This document shows, one piece after another, positions 31,890-44,368 of a stretch of 64,000 bases of DNA. Origin of the DNA: Trichosporon coremiiforme (lineage: Eukaryota; Basidiomycota; Tremellomycetes; Trichosporonales; Trichosporonaceae). Numbering within the stretch: position 1 is the first letter of the stretch; the number at the start of each line of letters is the position of its first letter. The stretch covers positions 618,076 to 682,075 of the forward strand of contig BCJJ01000019.1 in NCBI GenBank assembly GCA_039545355.1. Direction: 5' to 3'. The notes under the pieces are model-generated. The model worked only from the letters and a program-made list of their open reading frames with translations. It was not told where the DNA came from and did no database searches. The translations under genes and the position numbers were made by a program.

Positions 31890-33942
31890 CTAGAATACGA
31901 AGTCCTCCACGCGCCACTTGCCGACCTGCTCCTCGGTCTCGTCCTTCCTCCTAGCATCCGCCCTCTCCCGTCCCGCGCGCAGCGTAGCCTCGACCGGCGC
32001 CTTGAGGCGCCTGTAGTCGTTCTGAGCCGCGAGGGCGGGCTCGATGGCAGCCTTGAAGCGCTCAATGACAGCCTGCGCAGTGGGGAGGGTGACGAGGTTA
32101 CCGAGCTGGGCGTCGAGGAGCATGGAGGCGTGCTTCACGAGCGCAGCGAGGGGCGGGAGGTCCTTCGCAGACTGACGTTCGGGCCACGACTCGAGCCCGT
32201 CGCCACGCGAAGTGTGGGACTCCGCCCACGCCGAGTACTGCTCCAGCACCGTCAGCGCGTCTGTCGACGTGAGAGCGCGGAGCTCGGCACGGTACGCCGG
32301 ATCCGGCTCGGGGCCGGAGAGAATGTCCTCGAGAGCCTGGGCCAGGCTAGGGCCAGACTTTCCCTCGAGCGCGTGCTGGATCAGACCGACTGTGGCCCTT
32401 GAGGGAAGAGCGGGCGAAGAGCGAACGAGGCGGGAGATGTTCCTCCAGTCGCCGACGGGGAGGAGGGCGCCGAGCACCAGGCCACCAGCGTACATGTCGT
32501 CAGAGAGGAGGCGGCGCTCTGCGAGAGTGCTGACGATGCGGCCAGCGTAGGGGCCCTTGCTCTTACCCTTCGTCTCGAGCGCGGCGTCAAAGACAGCGCT
32601 GACGACGCGCCGCACGACCGACTCGGGCACGCTCGCCTGGCGCTTGCCGCTGCCGTGCGCGTGCGCCGTCGCCTTCTTGTCCTCCTCGTCCAGCCAGTAC
32701 TGGAAGCTCTTTTCCGCCTTCTCGGGTGTGTTGGCGGCCAGAGACGTGCGCAAGCCCTCGAGCATCTTGTCCACTGCACCATGAGGCTGCGTCCGCTGCG
32801 AGAAGACCTCGGCAGTAGCCGCCGCGGATCCGATCACGGAAGAGAGGCCGATGCCGCTCTCCGGAACAGAGACGTCGAGGACGTGAATGACAGATCGGCC
32901 GCTGCCGTCAGAGCCCGGGTGCGAGAGCACAGTGCCGAGGGTGTAGGTTCCGGGAGCCTGAGAGAGGACAGCGAGGTGCGTAATCTGCGTCGTGCCGCTA
33001 GAAATCGCCTGCGTCGCAAGCACAGCGGGAAGGTCGGGAAGGGGCGAGACGAGCGCCACGGAGGGAGAGGGGTGCGGCACGGCGAGTGCAGCGAGGGGGC
33101 GGCCGGCCATGCCGAGGGAGACGATCGCAGCGGGGGTGCAGGGGTGAGCGAGAGGGATGGAGCCGCCACCAACATCAAGGTCGGTGATCTTGCGGACGTG
33201 GACGCGGTTGTTGCTGTCGATGGCCGTAAGGACGCCGCCTCCGACAGAGGCAGCGAGGAGGGACAGCGGCTCCTTGCCGAGCGTGACGTCGGCGGCGAGC
33301 TCGGCGCGTCCACCCTCACGGTCGAGGGAGAAGGCGTACAACCGTCCGTGCTCGTCGGCGAGCACGACACGGTTGCCCTCCACGCCAGCGGCGAGAATCC
33401 GCGCCTTGCCCCGCGGCTTCTGCAGGGCCGTCACGGTTCCGTCCTCGTTGATCAGGTGCAGCGACGCCGCGACGCCGACAGCGAGCAGCGGCCACCCGCC
33501 GTTCAGCGCATGGAGGCTTTGCACCGGCTGCTCGAGGGCAATAGCGCGCTTCTCGCCCTCCTCTCCCGTCCAGACCCAGACACCCCGTCCCTCTCCCTTC
33601 ACACCCTCGCCGCTGTGGATGCCGACGGCCGTGATCCTGCTGCTCTCCGCCTCGCCCTCCTCGTTCTCGGACTCGGTGACGAAGGACACCGGCGCAGTTG
33701 CGAAAATGGTCGAGGGAGACACCGTAAATGACGTCGCTGGTCGGAGCGTCTTGATCTGTATGTCAGCTTGAGCGATTTGGGAAACGCACGTCGTAGGTCC
33801 ACACTCCGTCGCCGTGCACCGCAGCAACGGCCAGCTTCGGCCGTCCGTGGACCGGCCCGAGCGTCACATGCGGCGCGCGCGAGGATGACGCATGCGCGTA
33901 CGGGAAGGTCGCAAGAGACGTCGGGGCCGATATCGTCGCCAT
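31890..33942 (-). CDS. Nucleolar beta-propeller protein, tentatively Utp8/NOL11-like
   Basis: Exons 33942-33790 and 33755-31890 (672 aa). The N-terminal half has repeated short hydrophobic strands separated by charged turns, like a beta-propeller (VHGDGVWTYDIKTLRPATSF, GVWVWTGEEGEKRAIAL, VVLADEHGRLYAFSLD). The C-terminal half is helical and ends with WRVEDFVF. This resembles subunits of the small-subunit processome that bind 5' ETS pre-rRNA, but no single motif is diagnostic, so the name is tentative. The intron (34 bases) uses a GTGCGT donor and ends GCTGACATACAG. Confidence 0.8.
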
Positions 33943-34215
33943 CGTTGTGCTGTTGTTGCTTGCGAATATCTGCGGGGTCGATCGAAGTGACATCTTTCAG
34001 AAATGTTGAAGATGGGATTGCTGCTTTACGTAATGTCACGTGGGTGTCAGGTTGACATTACTATTAGTGTTTCATTGTCGAGGGCGCAGGGAAGCTATAG
34101 CAGGGGGTTGCACCCGTTACTTGCCCGGCGTACAGTGCATACGGTGTTCGCCTTTGGTCGCAAAAACAAAAATGAATCGGAACCACCGTACTAATCCAAC
34201 TCAACGTTCAAAAAG

Positions 34216-34296
34216 TGGGACGAGGGCGGATCGAACGCCCGACCTCAAGAATTGAGTATCTTCACTCTCGCGCTCTCCCAACTGAGCTATCATCCC
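34216..34296 (-). tRNA. tRNA-Phe (GAA) with 8-base intron
   Basis: From 34296: acceptor GGGATGA pairs with TCGTCCC, discriminator A; D arm GCTC-AGTTGGGA-GAGC; anticodon stem CGAGA/TCTTG; loop GTGAAG giving anticodon GAA; T arm GGGCG-TTCGATC-CGCCC. The intron ATACTCAA (34259-34252) follows position 37. A T-run lies just downstream on the minus strand, as for a Pol III terminator. Confidence 0.95.
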
Positions 34297-35955
34297 GAGA
34301 TTATTATTGCTGACGATGTTGAGTGCTGCACATACATGAGCAGGGCCACATCACAACTTCCCAAAATCGTGTGCATGCACGCTTGCCTTGTTTGCATCTT
34401 GCGCTCTGGTGCTGTTTCTACTAGAGTCTGTGATTTTCGGTCGTGGTCCAAGGGTAAGTGGTGGTGTGGCAGTTGCGGATGTTTCCGACTGTCGGGTTAA
34501 TATCCCCATGTGTACATGTGACAATGAACCCGTGTCCCTCCATCTCCAGTGGCGGAGCTATGCGCCTGTGACTACCACAGGAAGCTGCCCTCGCGTGCAT
34601 ATTACACAGTGATGCATCAGACCCTCGACAGGAATGAAAAACGAGCTAGATTGACCGGCGGCGTGGCAGTTACGGCTTCTTCTTGTCCTTGCCCATCCGC
34701 TTCTTGTCCGTCGTTCGTCCTTCGTCCGATCGGGCATCCGTCTCCCGTTAGCTCGAGGATCGTATTGTAGAAGCTCACTGGTTGCGTTTGATTCGAGCTT
34801 CCCTGCTGCTCTTGTCGCCGAGACTTTGTCCGTCTTCGCTCTTCAGCCTCCCGCATCTCGTCATGCGCCATCTTGTTCAAGCAGACACTCCAGAACATTG
34901 TGCTCGCTGTCGTTTGTCGGTGTCATGCTTGCCTCCCCCGACATCTCAGCGAGTTTTGTAGCACGACTGCCACTAATGGGCAACTATACGCGCCGACGCG
35001 TCGTGAGTTCGGTTCCGAGGCACTCGGACAACGAGGCGGTGTGGTCCCACCCTGACTGGCGCCGATGTCGGCAAGCGTTGTATATAAGCCAACCGGCGTC
35101 CGCTATGTCAGATAGCCTGTTCGGCTCGTCAATGGGACAAGCTGAACACTTTCGAAGCGTCTCTACTGGCGTGTAGATGTCGGTGCAAGGCTGTGGCCGT
35201 TGCATTGTGCACAAGAGCGTGTGGCGGAATGTTCCATCCTGCGCTGGCACACAACACGCGTCTTCTTCAGTCTGCATACGAACTGCCCACACTCATACGC
35301 ACACACGACCGACAGCCAACAAGATACTGCGACAGTCCACGATCGACAAACCGTGCAGCGGCCCCGCACCATGCCACATCACACAGATGCACGGACAGGG
35401 CCAGACAAAAGTGATCACGTGACCATGGGGTCGGGTCGGGCAAGTCCGGTGAAAAAATCGGATTTTCGCAGATTAATCCTATCAGATAAAGCCTAGCCGC
35501 ATCGGTAGCGCGGCTCTTGCGGGTCCAGCGGGCGGGGACCATGGAGTTTGGCTTGGCCGACAGGGACCAACAAGGAAAAAAGTCAACGTGCCCCCTCACC
35601 CGGCCGCAGCCCTGTAACTGCCAACGTCAGCTGCTGTCAGCCTCGTCCGAGTCAATTCTGCACACTGTCCCACATCGGATCCCACGCTCACACGTATTCG
35701 CGCATCCATCAAACGCGGCCGAAAGGGAAGGACGACTCCCATCACAACAACGACCGGCTCTTCCTCGGAACTAGGTCGACCACGGTAACTTTCCCCACCA
35801 CTGTCAAGGTATCGGCCGACGAGGGAGACATCCACGACCACCGGGCCCATATCACTACTCAGTGCATCTCTGTCACTGCCGAGCGACCCTTGGTCAAAAG
35901 CCTCGACAACGGGACCTCACCTCCCCACCCCACCCATCGCAACTCCCCGCACACC
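34297..35955. other. Non-coding stretch before the AIF-like gene
   Basis: 1.66 kb without a supportable gene. Frames up to about 116 codons overlap on both strands with no domain. The 3' part is presumably the promoter of the gene at 35956. Confidence 0.45.
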
Positions 35956-37577
35956 ATGGCATCAACAAAGACGGTCTTAGTCCTCGGCTGCTCGTACGGT
36001 GGCGCCCGCGCCGCGCGCGTCCTCTCCGAAACGCTTCCAGAGGGCTGGCGAGTCGTAGTGCTCGAGCGCAATTCGCACATGAATCGTGAGTCTGTCTTCC
36101 GATCCCAGCGAAGAGAATACCCTGCTGACATTCAGACGTGTACGTGTTCCCGCGCTTCGTCGTCCTGCCCGAGCACGCACCGAAAGGCTTCATCCCGTAC
36201 GAGAACATATTTGCGTCCGCCTCCTCCGAGCCCACCACGAACGGCACGAACGGCGAGGCGAACGGCGTCAACGGGGCGACGAGCAAGAGGACTCGCAACA
36301 CCGTGATCCAGGGCCTGGTCACGTCCATCTCTCCGCACTCCGTGACGTACCTCACCCCCTCTCCGTCATATGACGGGGTCACCGACTCCGGCCACTCTGT
36401 CAGCGACGACCGGGGCGTCGAGGAACACACCCTTCCATTCGACTACCTAATCTACGCCCTCGGTGCGGGCCTGCCGGCGCCCTGTGACGTATGGGGCGAG
36501 CCACCCTCATCACCCTCACCTGCGCGCGGCTCCAAATCCGGCGGTATAGAGTGGATGCGTCGACACCACGACATGCTCCTCTCCGCAAGCTCAGTCGCGA
36601 TTATCGGCGGCGGCGCGCTCGGTATCCAGTTCGCGACCGACATCAAGTCCAACTGGCCCGTGAAGAACGTCACGCTGATCCACTCCCGCCAAACGCTCAT
36701 GCCGATCTATCCCGGCCTGCACGACGTTGTGGTGCGCAAGCTTGACGAGTTGGGCGTGGAAACCATTCTGGGCGAGAGGGTCATGGAGTGGCCTGAGGAG
36801 GGCGCCAAAGTCAAGCGCATCAAGACAGCCGGAGGCAAGGTGGTCGCGGCCGACGTCGTTTTGGCTTGCACTGGGCAGAAGCCCAGGGTCGGATTGTTGA
36901 AGGGACTGGCTAATGTGGATCCCGTCTCTGGGCGCATTCGCGTAAAACCCAGTTTGCAGATCGAACCTTTGACACAGGTCGAGGAGATCGTCGACGGTGT
37001 CAACGGTCTCAGCGTCAATGGGGAGAATGGGAGCCACGAGGAGGAGCACGAGGAGGAGCACGAGGGGGAGCACGAGGGGAGGGGGTTAGGGCACATCTTC
37101 GCGATTGGCGACTGCGCACACACGGCTGCCATCCAGGCCGGCCACACGGCATACTGGATGGGCGAGTGTGCCGCTCACAATGTCGTCAAGTTGATCAACG
37201 CTGCCGCCGGCAACGAGCCGAACGGCACGGCCAACGGTCATTCTCACGCTCAGACCAACGGTACCGCCAACGGCGGTGCCAAGGCGGACCGAAAGCCCAA
37301 CGGCGACGCTAAGGCGAACGGCAAGGCGAACGGCACGGCGGATAGGGAGGTGAAGACGGAAGGCGACGCCTCCGCGCAGCCCGTCACCTACCAGGGCGTC
37401 GAGCTCGAGACATACGTCCCCGGTGCGCCGGCCATCAAGCTCACGCTCGGAATGAACGACTACGTCACGCACTATCGGTGCGGCGAGCTGGGTGAGGCCA
37501 GCGACGGCGCGCCCGACCTCCAGGCCAGGTTGATGTGGCCGTCGCTGAATGCGGACTCTCTCCCGGACGACGCGTAG
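35956..37577 (+). CDS. AIF/AMID-type FAD-dependent oxidoreductase with Asn-Gly-rich inserts
   Basis: Exons 35956-36085 and 36136-37577 (523 aa). Two-dinucleotide-binding-domain flavoprotein related to AMID/FSP1 and fungal Aif1, expected to use NAD(P)H. The first FAD motif is LVLGCSYGGARAARVL, where the usual GxGxxG is altered. The NAD motif IIGGGALGIQFATDI is intact, and the second FAD motif reads IFAIGDCAHTAA. The loop between motifs contains an NGTNGEANGVNG-type insert, a Glu/His stretch (EEEHEEEHEGEH) at about 345-360 and an NG/NGTANG-rich insert at about 405-450. These are low-complexity additions to a protein family usually near 370-420 aa. No signal peptide is evident. Intron 50 bases, ending GCTGACATTCAG. 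Confidence 0.88.
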
Positions 37578-37967
37578 TCGGCTCCCATCTTCCACTCACC
37601 TTGCATCTCCATCCCCGCATCAGTCGATAGCAACCGAGGTGGCTTCAGTGCGTTCGCGACCGGTTGCGCTCGCCGCTCGTGATATTATTAGATACATCAT
37701 TATGCTGCTGTATATTACAATGCGCGGGGCTCGTGTGCGCCCGTACTAGTACTCCTACTACAACATCAGAAGCCAGTGTGCTGCTTCTGTTTCGCGCCAG
37801 GGCCTGGGCCCTCGCTGGGATCTGTGATGCTAGATCTCGCTCACTCGTCATGTCAGATCGTTACGCTTAAGCGGCACCGCCCTCCGGCTCATGTTCGCTT
37901 GCGCCTGCGGTGTATACTCGTCCAACTCGCGCTCATGCTCGCTTTGCTCGCACTAACGCACTCGCGC
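37578..37967. other. Gap between convergent genes
   Basis: 390 bases holding the two 3' ends; nothing else recognised. Confidence 0.4.
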
Positions 37968-39556
37968 TCAGAGCTTCTTCGCCAGGAACCACGTGTCAAC
38001 GGACGAACCCGCGCCCCACGGCGTTGTCGGCGGCTTCCGGCCGAGAGCGATCGAGGACACGAGCTCGTACCCGATACCATCGAGGGCGTAGAGCAGGGCA
38101 CACATGAGCTGCCCACCGAGCTCCGAGTTGGCCATCGTGTTGAACGGGTCCGTCTTGAGGACCGCCTGGAGGCATCCACGTTCCGGCACGCAGTGGCCTG
38201 CGAGTCCGCCGGGGAATTCCTGCTCTGTCAGCGCCCGCCACTCTCTCAAAAAAGATGCAAAAGTGTAACTGTCACGCAGCACTGGTGTGGGTATCTGACA
38301 GGCAATCTGTGCTGTGTCTGACTGGCCGCACACATGAAACGTTGTTCACACCCGGCACATGTGAAAGGGCCGGCGGCCAGGCACAGAGCCAGAGATTGAG
38401 GTCGAGGCAAAACTTACACTGAGCGTATCAAGGAAGGCCTGCTTGGCGTCGTTCGGCGCATCGATCATCTTGATGCTGTGCGTGTTCTCGTCGTCAAACC
38501 CGACCGAGAAGTATGCGCGGGCGACCATGGGTCCCTGCTTGAAGAAGAGCGTGTCTCGGTTGCGGCCTGGCAGCTCGCACGAAGAGCTCAGGTGCCACCC
38601 GACCTTGGACAGCGAGAACAGCAGGAACTCGACTAACCGCCGAGAGCGCACGTCTTCGATACCTCCTTCCCCTGTAGAGTCAGCATGCTGCATTATTGGG
38701 AGTTGTCTATGTGGCGGCGTGCATGCCGTGCCATGGGCGGCGATGCGGTGAATGGGCCGTGCCTTGCGGCAGCGCATTATCTCGTGATCGCAGTGTTCCC
38801 ACCTCCCACCCGCATTTCGGGATGGGGCATCGGGAAAATGCCACTCTTACGCCGCGCTGCAGTGGTGGAGGCACCGTTCTCCGCGCACAGCCGACGAACG
38901 TACCGGGCATGCGATGCAGTTGCTTCTCGAGGCCAAGTCGTCTGTTCGCGTTCGCGAACGACTTGCTCGCGCAATCCCGCGAAGCCACTGCCATCGCACT
39001 CGCACAGACAAACAGAAGTTTACTCACATGGAGCGCCGAGGAGCTCCCAGTCCTGGACGGCGGGCCGCGGGGAGTGTTTCCGGGTAACCCCCTTCCAGCC
39101 GCGGCTGAGGGTGAGCTCGATCGCCTCGATGACCATGGCGGGGAATCCAAAGGTGCGGACAACGTTCTGCTCCGCCAGAGTCATGATCGCGAAAGCCGGT
39201 CGGGAGGCTGGGAGGCCGCTCGACGAGCGGCGCACGGCGGGCATGAAGCTGTGGCGGTTCATCGCCATGGGCGACATGGTCGAGCAGGGACCCTGCGACG
39301 GCGCAAGAGACGGCGTGAGCGAGACGAGGGACGGGTTCGACAGAGTCGTTATTGATTGCGACGGGGGAGAAGACATGAACATGTCCGAGGATGCCGTGCT
39401 GTAGCTGCTCGAGCGGGAGGGAATGACGGGCGCGGGGCCGGTGGGCTGGGCGACGATGGGTGACATGCGCATTGTCGTGTCGTAGCTCGGGGGCGCGCCC
39501 TTGTCGGCGGCAGTCGCTGGCGTCGGCGTCGTGGAAGCTGGGACGGTAGCGAGCAT
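37968..39556 (-). CDS. Conserved-looking protein of unknown function
   Basis: Exons 39556-39028, 38671-38418 and 38219-37968 (344 aa). I do not recognise the family. Residues 1 to about 115 are Ser/Thr/Pro-rich and disordered. The rest looks folded: VVRTFGFPAMVIEAIELTLSRGW, EDVRSRRLVEFLLFSLSKVGWHL, DTLFFKQGPMVARAYFSVGFDDENTHSIKMIDA, then MANSELGGQLMCALLYALDGIGYELVSSIAL. The first ATG in frame is 39556; upstream the frame opens only with GTG. Introns are 356 and 198 bases, long for this window, and end CATGCTGACTCTACAG and GCTGACAGAGCAG. The exon chain is consistent in phase. Confidence 0.72.
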
Positions 39557-42500
39557 GGTGGTGTGTGGGAGGGAGGGGGAGATTGGGAGCTGGGAGCGAG
39601 AGAAGGATATATGAGGGGGCAGGCCGGGCAGGTGTGTGTGGGAGGAAGGCACGGCTGCTATGCCGTCTGTCGCTGGGTGGTTTTTCGTACCGCAGTAGGT
39701 AGGTCATAGTCAAACGGTCGTAGATACGCAGGGTCGACCCTGAGTGAATGTCGAGCGGTGGTCCCTGGCAGGGCAGGGCCAGGGCGCGGGGCACGGCAGC
39801 CGCACCAAAACTAGCTCAATCGAGCACCGCTGGCTCGCTGGCTGCTGCTGGGTGCTGGCTGATGATGACGGGCGTACGGGTGTACGCTGATAGGGACTCT
39901 CTGTAGCCGCCAGGCGGACAGGCGTCAGCCGCTTGCAGAGGACAGAATCTGGCATTAGGCGCATCCGTTCGGTCAAATCGGCCGCTTGCCTCCATTATTC
40001 TGATCATTCTGGCGTGCTGCCCGGCGTGCTGCCCGGCGTCCTCTGGCGTGCTAAAGTCGAGCCACCCTTCATCAAGTCTGCATATTCTCAGGCTGCGCAC
40101 GATAGCGGCCCAACTTTAGTGGAGTGCGGGCGGGCGGGGCGTGTCGCTTGTATTGCCCGTGGGTTGTGGGTTGGGTTTGCATTGAGCGTGCATGTGCTAG
40201 CGCTAGTCGACGACCGGAGGACCGAAGCTTGCGCCGAAGCGGAGCGGGCTCGCGGGCTCGCCGAGCGGCAAGCGCGGCGGGGAGGGAGGTTGGAGCTGGA
40301 TAGCTGCAGTCGTGCGTCATGCTCAGTTGTTGCTCGATCCCAGTGTCCCAGCGTCCCAGCGTCTCAACGAACGCGTGCCTGAATCAGATGCGACAAGCTG
40401 GCATGCAACTGCGCGCTTCGCCGATTGGAGTTCGGTCGCGCGGTCGATAAGGTGGGCGCCAGTCAATCAGCACTCCATATTCCATCTCGTACAGGCTAGC
40501 TCACAGCCAGCGAGCAACGTGCCCCCTTCCTCCATCAGCGGCGTCAAGAAGCTCAGGGCGTCAAGGGTCGGTCCCTTTCTCCTGGATACACCATTTCAGT
40601 CAGACTCCTTGCGGCGCTCTTGCGACCCTTACGAAACGGCAGGTCAGTGCCTTCCTTGGGTCTTGTAGGTCCTGTGCTCGAGTGCTCGTTCCGAGCGACT
40701 CCCCAGTCGTCCCCAGCTGTGGACAGCAGAGTACGTCCCACCGAAACTTGGGCGACTGCATTCGCATCCGAATCCGGCATTTTCACCGGTACACCAGGCA
40801 CTTGATCAGCTGTCAGCTGCTCACTGCGCAGACTGACACCGAGCCAAGCTAACGGACCTTGGTTGCCGCAACTGGCAGCTGCTGCCAGCAGAATGTAATT
40901 ATGAATGGAGCCGATAGAGGTACGGAGGTGAGCGCGGAATGAATCGTGTGATGGCAGAAGCCACCGCCGCTCCGCCACAGCCATAGTTAAGCTTCGCTGG
41001 GCTTGACTATGCGTGCACGGAGAGCACGGCGATGGCGAATCGAGCGAAGCGAGAGCTCATCTTTCAAATCTGTCGTACCGTACGTACGTCCAACTTGCCT
41101 GCAGATTGCCGGCGAGTGCTCGGCAGCTATGTGTACGTACGTGCGCGCTGCTCGGGCATTCCTGCAAGAGTCAAGGAGGGCTAGTCGTATGAAATTTGAT
41201 GCACAACCGGGAACAAGGTTGGGTTCGCTTCAGCTGTGGATGAGAGATTGACCGACGACATTGTGAGACATGATGACATGGCAAAGTGGGCTCTGATTGA
41301 TTGACGGCAAGCTGCGGTAAGCAATGGTGGGATCTCGCACCGTCTCCGCCGGCGTCCTCCCACTGCAACTGGCTGGCAGCTCAGACAAAGGAAATTAAGG
41401 TGCACCGTACCATCTCCCAGGTCTCAGGAGGTCTCAGGGCGCCAGGGTCCACAAACTTCGGCTTGTCCTCGTAGCTGGTACAGCTGGCTCAACCTCACTT
41501 GTCCGCTGCGTCCGTCGTGCTCACCTGACACTGCGACGAAGTTCAGGCAAAGCGTCGTTTCGGGAGGTGCTCGCCCCCCTTAATACTTGGTGCGAGCTTG
41601 CTCCATGTCTCGTTGCTGATCTTGGCAGGAAACGAGCCTCCCATTGGCCGCCAGGTGCAACTCAGTGCCGGTATCGGGTTGTGTTGTCGGAGTCTTCTGC
41701 CCCATTTCGGCGCAGTATGTAGCGAGCATAGGCGCCCTTGTCCGGTCACCCGGTGCATGCATACGTACAGCGCTGGTCTTCAGTGTGGCGAAAGAGTGGT
41801 CTCAGGACCGAGTTGGAGTTGGCAGACGACAGCTCGGTCGCTCGCCTCTCGCCACTGCGACCTGATGCCACAGACACGGTCCCAGACGCGCGGTGTCTCA
41901 TGCAGCAGTCGCATAATAGTTCCTCCGAAAAGCGACAGAGGCACGTAAAGTCTACGGACGAGTTACGAGTATCGGACCGAGCGTCCGTCTGCACTTCATG
42001 GCTCCGACGAGGTACAGGTTCCAAGGCAGCAGGTACGAACGTTGAAGGTACAGCGGCCAGGAACGCAGGTGCACGGGTTAGAGGCACGGCTTCACGGAGA
42101 TGTGCACCGAGCTGAGCGGACGAGCTGGACACGGGGTCGGATGGGGCCGCAGGCACAGCTCTCGATGCAGTTGCTCAACAAACTCACTTTGGCAAGTTGC
42201 TAAAAGCAGAACGAAACGAGGAATACTGCGCCGAGGAACAGAGTGAACAAAGTACTGTGAGATCGAGATCATGGCGCCATCGTGTTGTCAGTCTGCAATG
42301 CATGCGAGCATGCGAGCTTGCATAGGTGGCGAGCAGGCGCGCGAGATCCCAATACCAACCATTAATCGCAAGAAGCAACTGGCCCCGCGCGCAGTCTCAA
42401 ACCGGGCATTGGGGATGCATGGGGGCAGAATAGCATCGTGTGATCTGAATGTTGACATGAATGTCCATTTTGGCATTTTGGGCGTTCATCGTTGTCCGCG

Positions 42501-44368
42501 TTCCAGCAAGATGACGGACATGACGGGTCCCACCGGAACCCAGAAGCAGAACTTGGATCGTACAGAATTGAAGACGGATAAAGTTAGCCCAATGGCTCAG
42601 CGGCCCAAGTTGTCAATGGAAGAAAGGCGGCGGCGCAGGCGGCAGCTAAAGAGAATGGGGGAATGGGATGAGGAACCAATTCATACGGCATCCCCTCTGT
42701 AACTGACGTTGGCCACCTGCTGGATCTCAGACCATGGACGTAGGACTGCGTCGCCACCTTGGCGCGTGGACACGGACATTGCCTGGCCGCTTCGAACGAC
42801 GGCCGATCTGTCGCCACTCATCGTCCCACCATCCATCAACGAGCCGAGGAGAAACAGACTCCGGCATACCTCTCGGCGTCTCCGGCGACGCTAGCAGGGA
42901 TGATCGACGGGCAGTGCTCTATCCCCTGTACTTCCAGCAGATCCCTACCTTTTGATGAGAGATGCATAGCATACAGGCAAACGTGGTCCCGCTTACCCGC
43001 TGATCCTTAATCTCCCTGCGTGTCCCACAGAGCACTAGCAGAAAGCGTGCAAAGAGCGCTCCGAGCGAGAGATTCCAGCATCCGTTGGCTCGTTGGCTGT
43101 GCAGAAGTGGACAGATCCCTCAGCTTACATTACTTCCTCGGTACTTCCTCCCACGTGCCGAGGGACGGTGCGGTGCCTCCCTGCGGCCAATAATGCGGCC
43201 ACCGAGGCTGCGGCGGGCAGGTCAGTGTCAGGCGGTCAGAGCGGTCAGAGTCGTCAGGCGACGCCGAGAGACGCTTCGGAGCAAGGCAGAGGTGGGGTAA
43301 CTCCGAGGCAGTGCGGACTTAAGCCCTCGGACATCGTTCGACACATCGCCCCCGATGCCCCTGCCCCTGTTCTCGCGTGCACCGCGTGCGATGTCCTGTA
43401 ACATATCCTGGATCAAGGACAGCCGGGAGCAGACAGGAGCAAACGGGGACTTCGAAACCTTCTCTCGTCAACGAGGAAGTCACCGCCGACTGCGGACTGC
43501 CGTAGGGTGCTCTTGCATCCCTGCAGTGAGCTCTCCGTGGCCTGGCAGGGGTGGCGGGGTGGCAGGGGTTGCGAGGGACACCGGAGTGCATGCCTCGCGT
43601 AGGTATCGCGAGCCAGGTTCCGTTCGCACTCCTCCGCCAGCTCCACCGTAGCTCTAAGGGCAGTCTGATGGCTGGCGGCTCCGAGCACTCGGACCTCGGA
43701 GCGCAGCTCGACTCCGTCGTCAGCGTTACACATTGAAGCCCACCCGTGCCTGCCCTGTATCAGATATCACCTGCTTCTGGCAATCTCCTGCTACCACATG
43801 CAGAGAGTTCATCACATGCATCGCGCTCATCACATGCCACTGCACTCCACAGTGGAGCGGTCAATCGCAGTAGTCCGTGGTGAAACCCACATGCCCATCT
43901 GACACGTGAGTAATCGATGAACGGAACAACTACGTCATAGCCTTCTGTCTGATCACTTGGATACTGGCAAGGGCCTGCTCGTCGGTCGCCGGAAATCTGG
44001 AGTAAAACGTCGCAATGGATGGCGCACTCGCAACGTGATACCGACCTGAGACTGTAGGCGGCATGCATATGGAGTATACCAGAGGGTAAAATAGAGTACG
44101 TGCCGCACTCCATGCTGCGTGTTCCAGAAGTACTCCACAGCGACGAACCAGACTGCTCTAAGGTAAGGACTCCGTGGAACGCGCTCCACTCTTGACGCGA
44201 ACATACGACTGGCGTCGAGCTGATATACCGAGTGACCCAAGATGTCGGAGCGAGGCACCCAGATCTGGGACAGGCGTTCCAGAGTGAGAACGGCCAAGAG
44301 AAGCAGCTCCCAAGTGATGTAAGCAGGACGTAGAGGGAGACCTTTGTCGCGCTCGTACGTCATTGGCG
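39557..44368. other. 4.8-kb non-coding stretch
   Basis: The longest gene-poor part of the window. All frames are short and overlap; the longest are about 140-150 codons with no domain (for example 42271-42702 on the plus strand, ending in a basic RRRRRRQLKR stretch). It includes small direct repeats (GGCGTGCTGCCC, about 40011-40035). It begins with the promoter of the gene ending at 37968. No transposon ends, LTRs or tRNA were seen. Confidence 0.5.

Noticed and set aside
32655..33731. 358-codon plus-strand frame inside the Utp8-like gene
   Set aside because: Arg/Asp/Glu-rich shadow of the minus-strand exon; no domain.
35490..35545. Possible tRNA suggested by GGTAGCGCGGCTC
   Set aside because: No T arm (TTCGA type) or pairing acceptor stem at the right distance.
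42271..42702. 143-codon plus-strand frame ending in a basic helix
   Set aside because: No similarity recognised and the N-terminal part looks random. The basic stretch alone is not evidence for a DNA-binding protein.
43953..44363. Minus-strand frame with a hydrophobic segment (WELLLLAVLTL)
   Set aside because: It follows the natural stop of the Impact gene and has no conserved motif; probably 3' flank.
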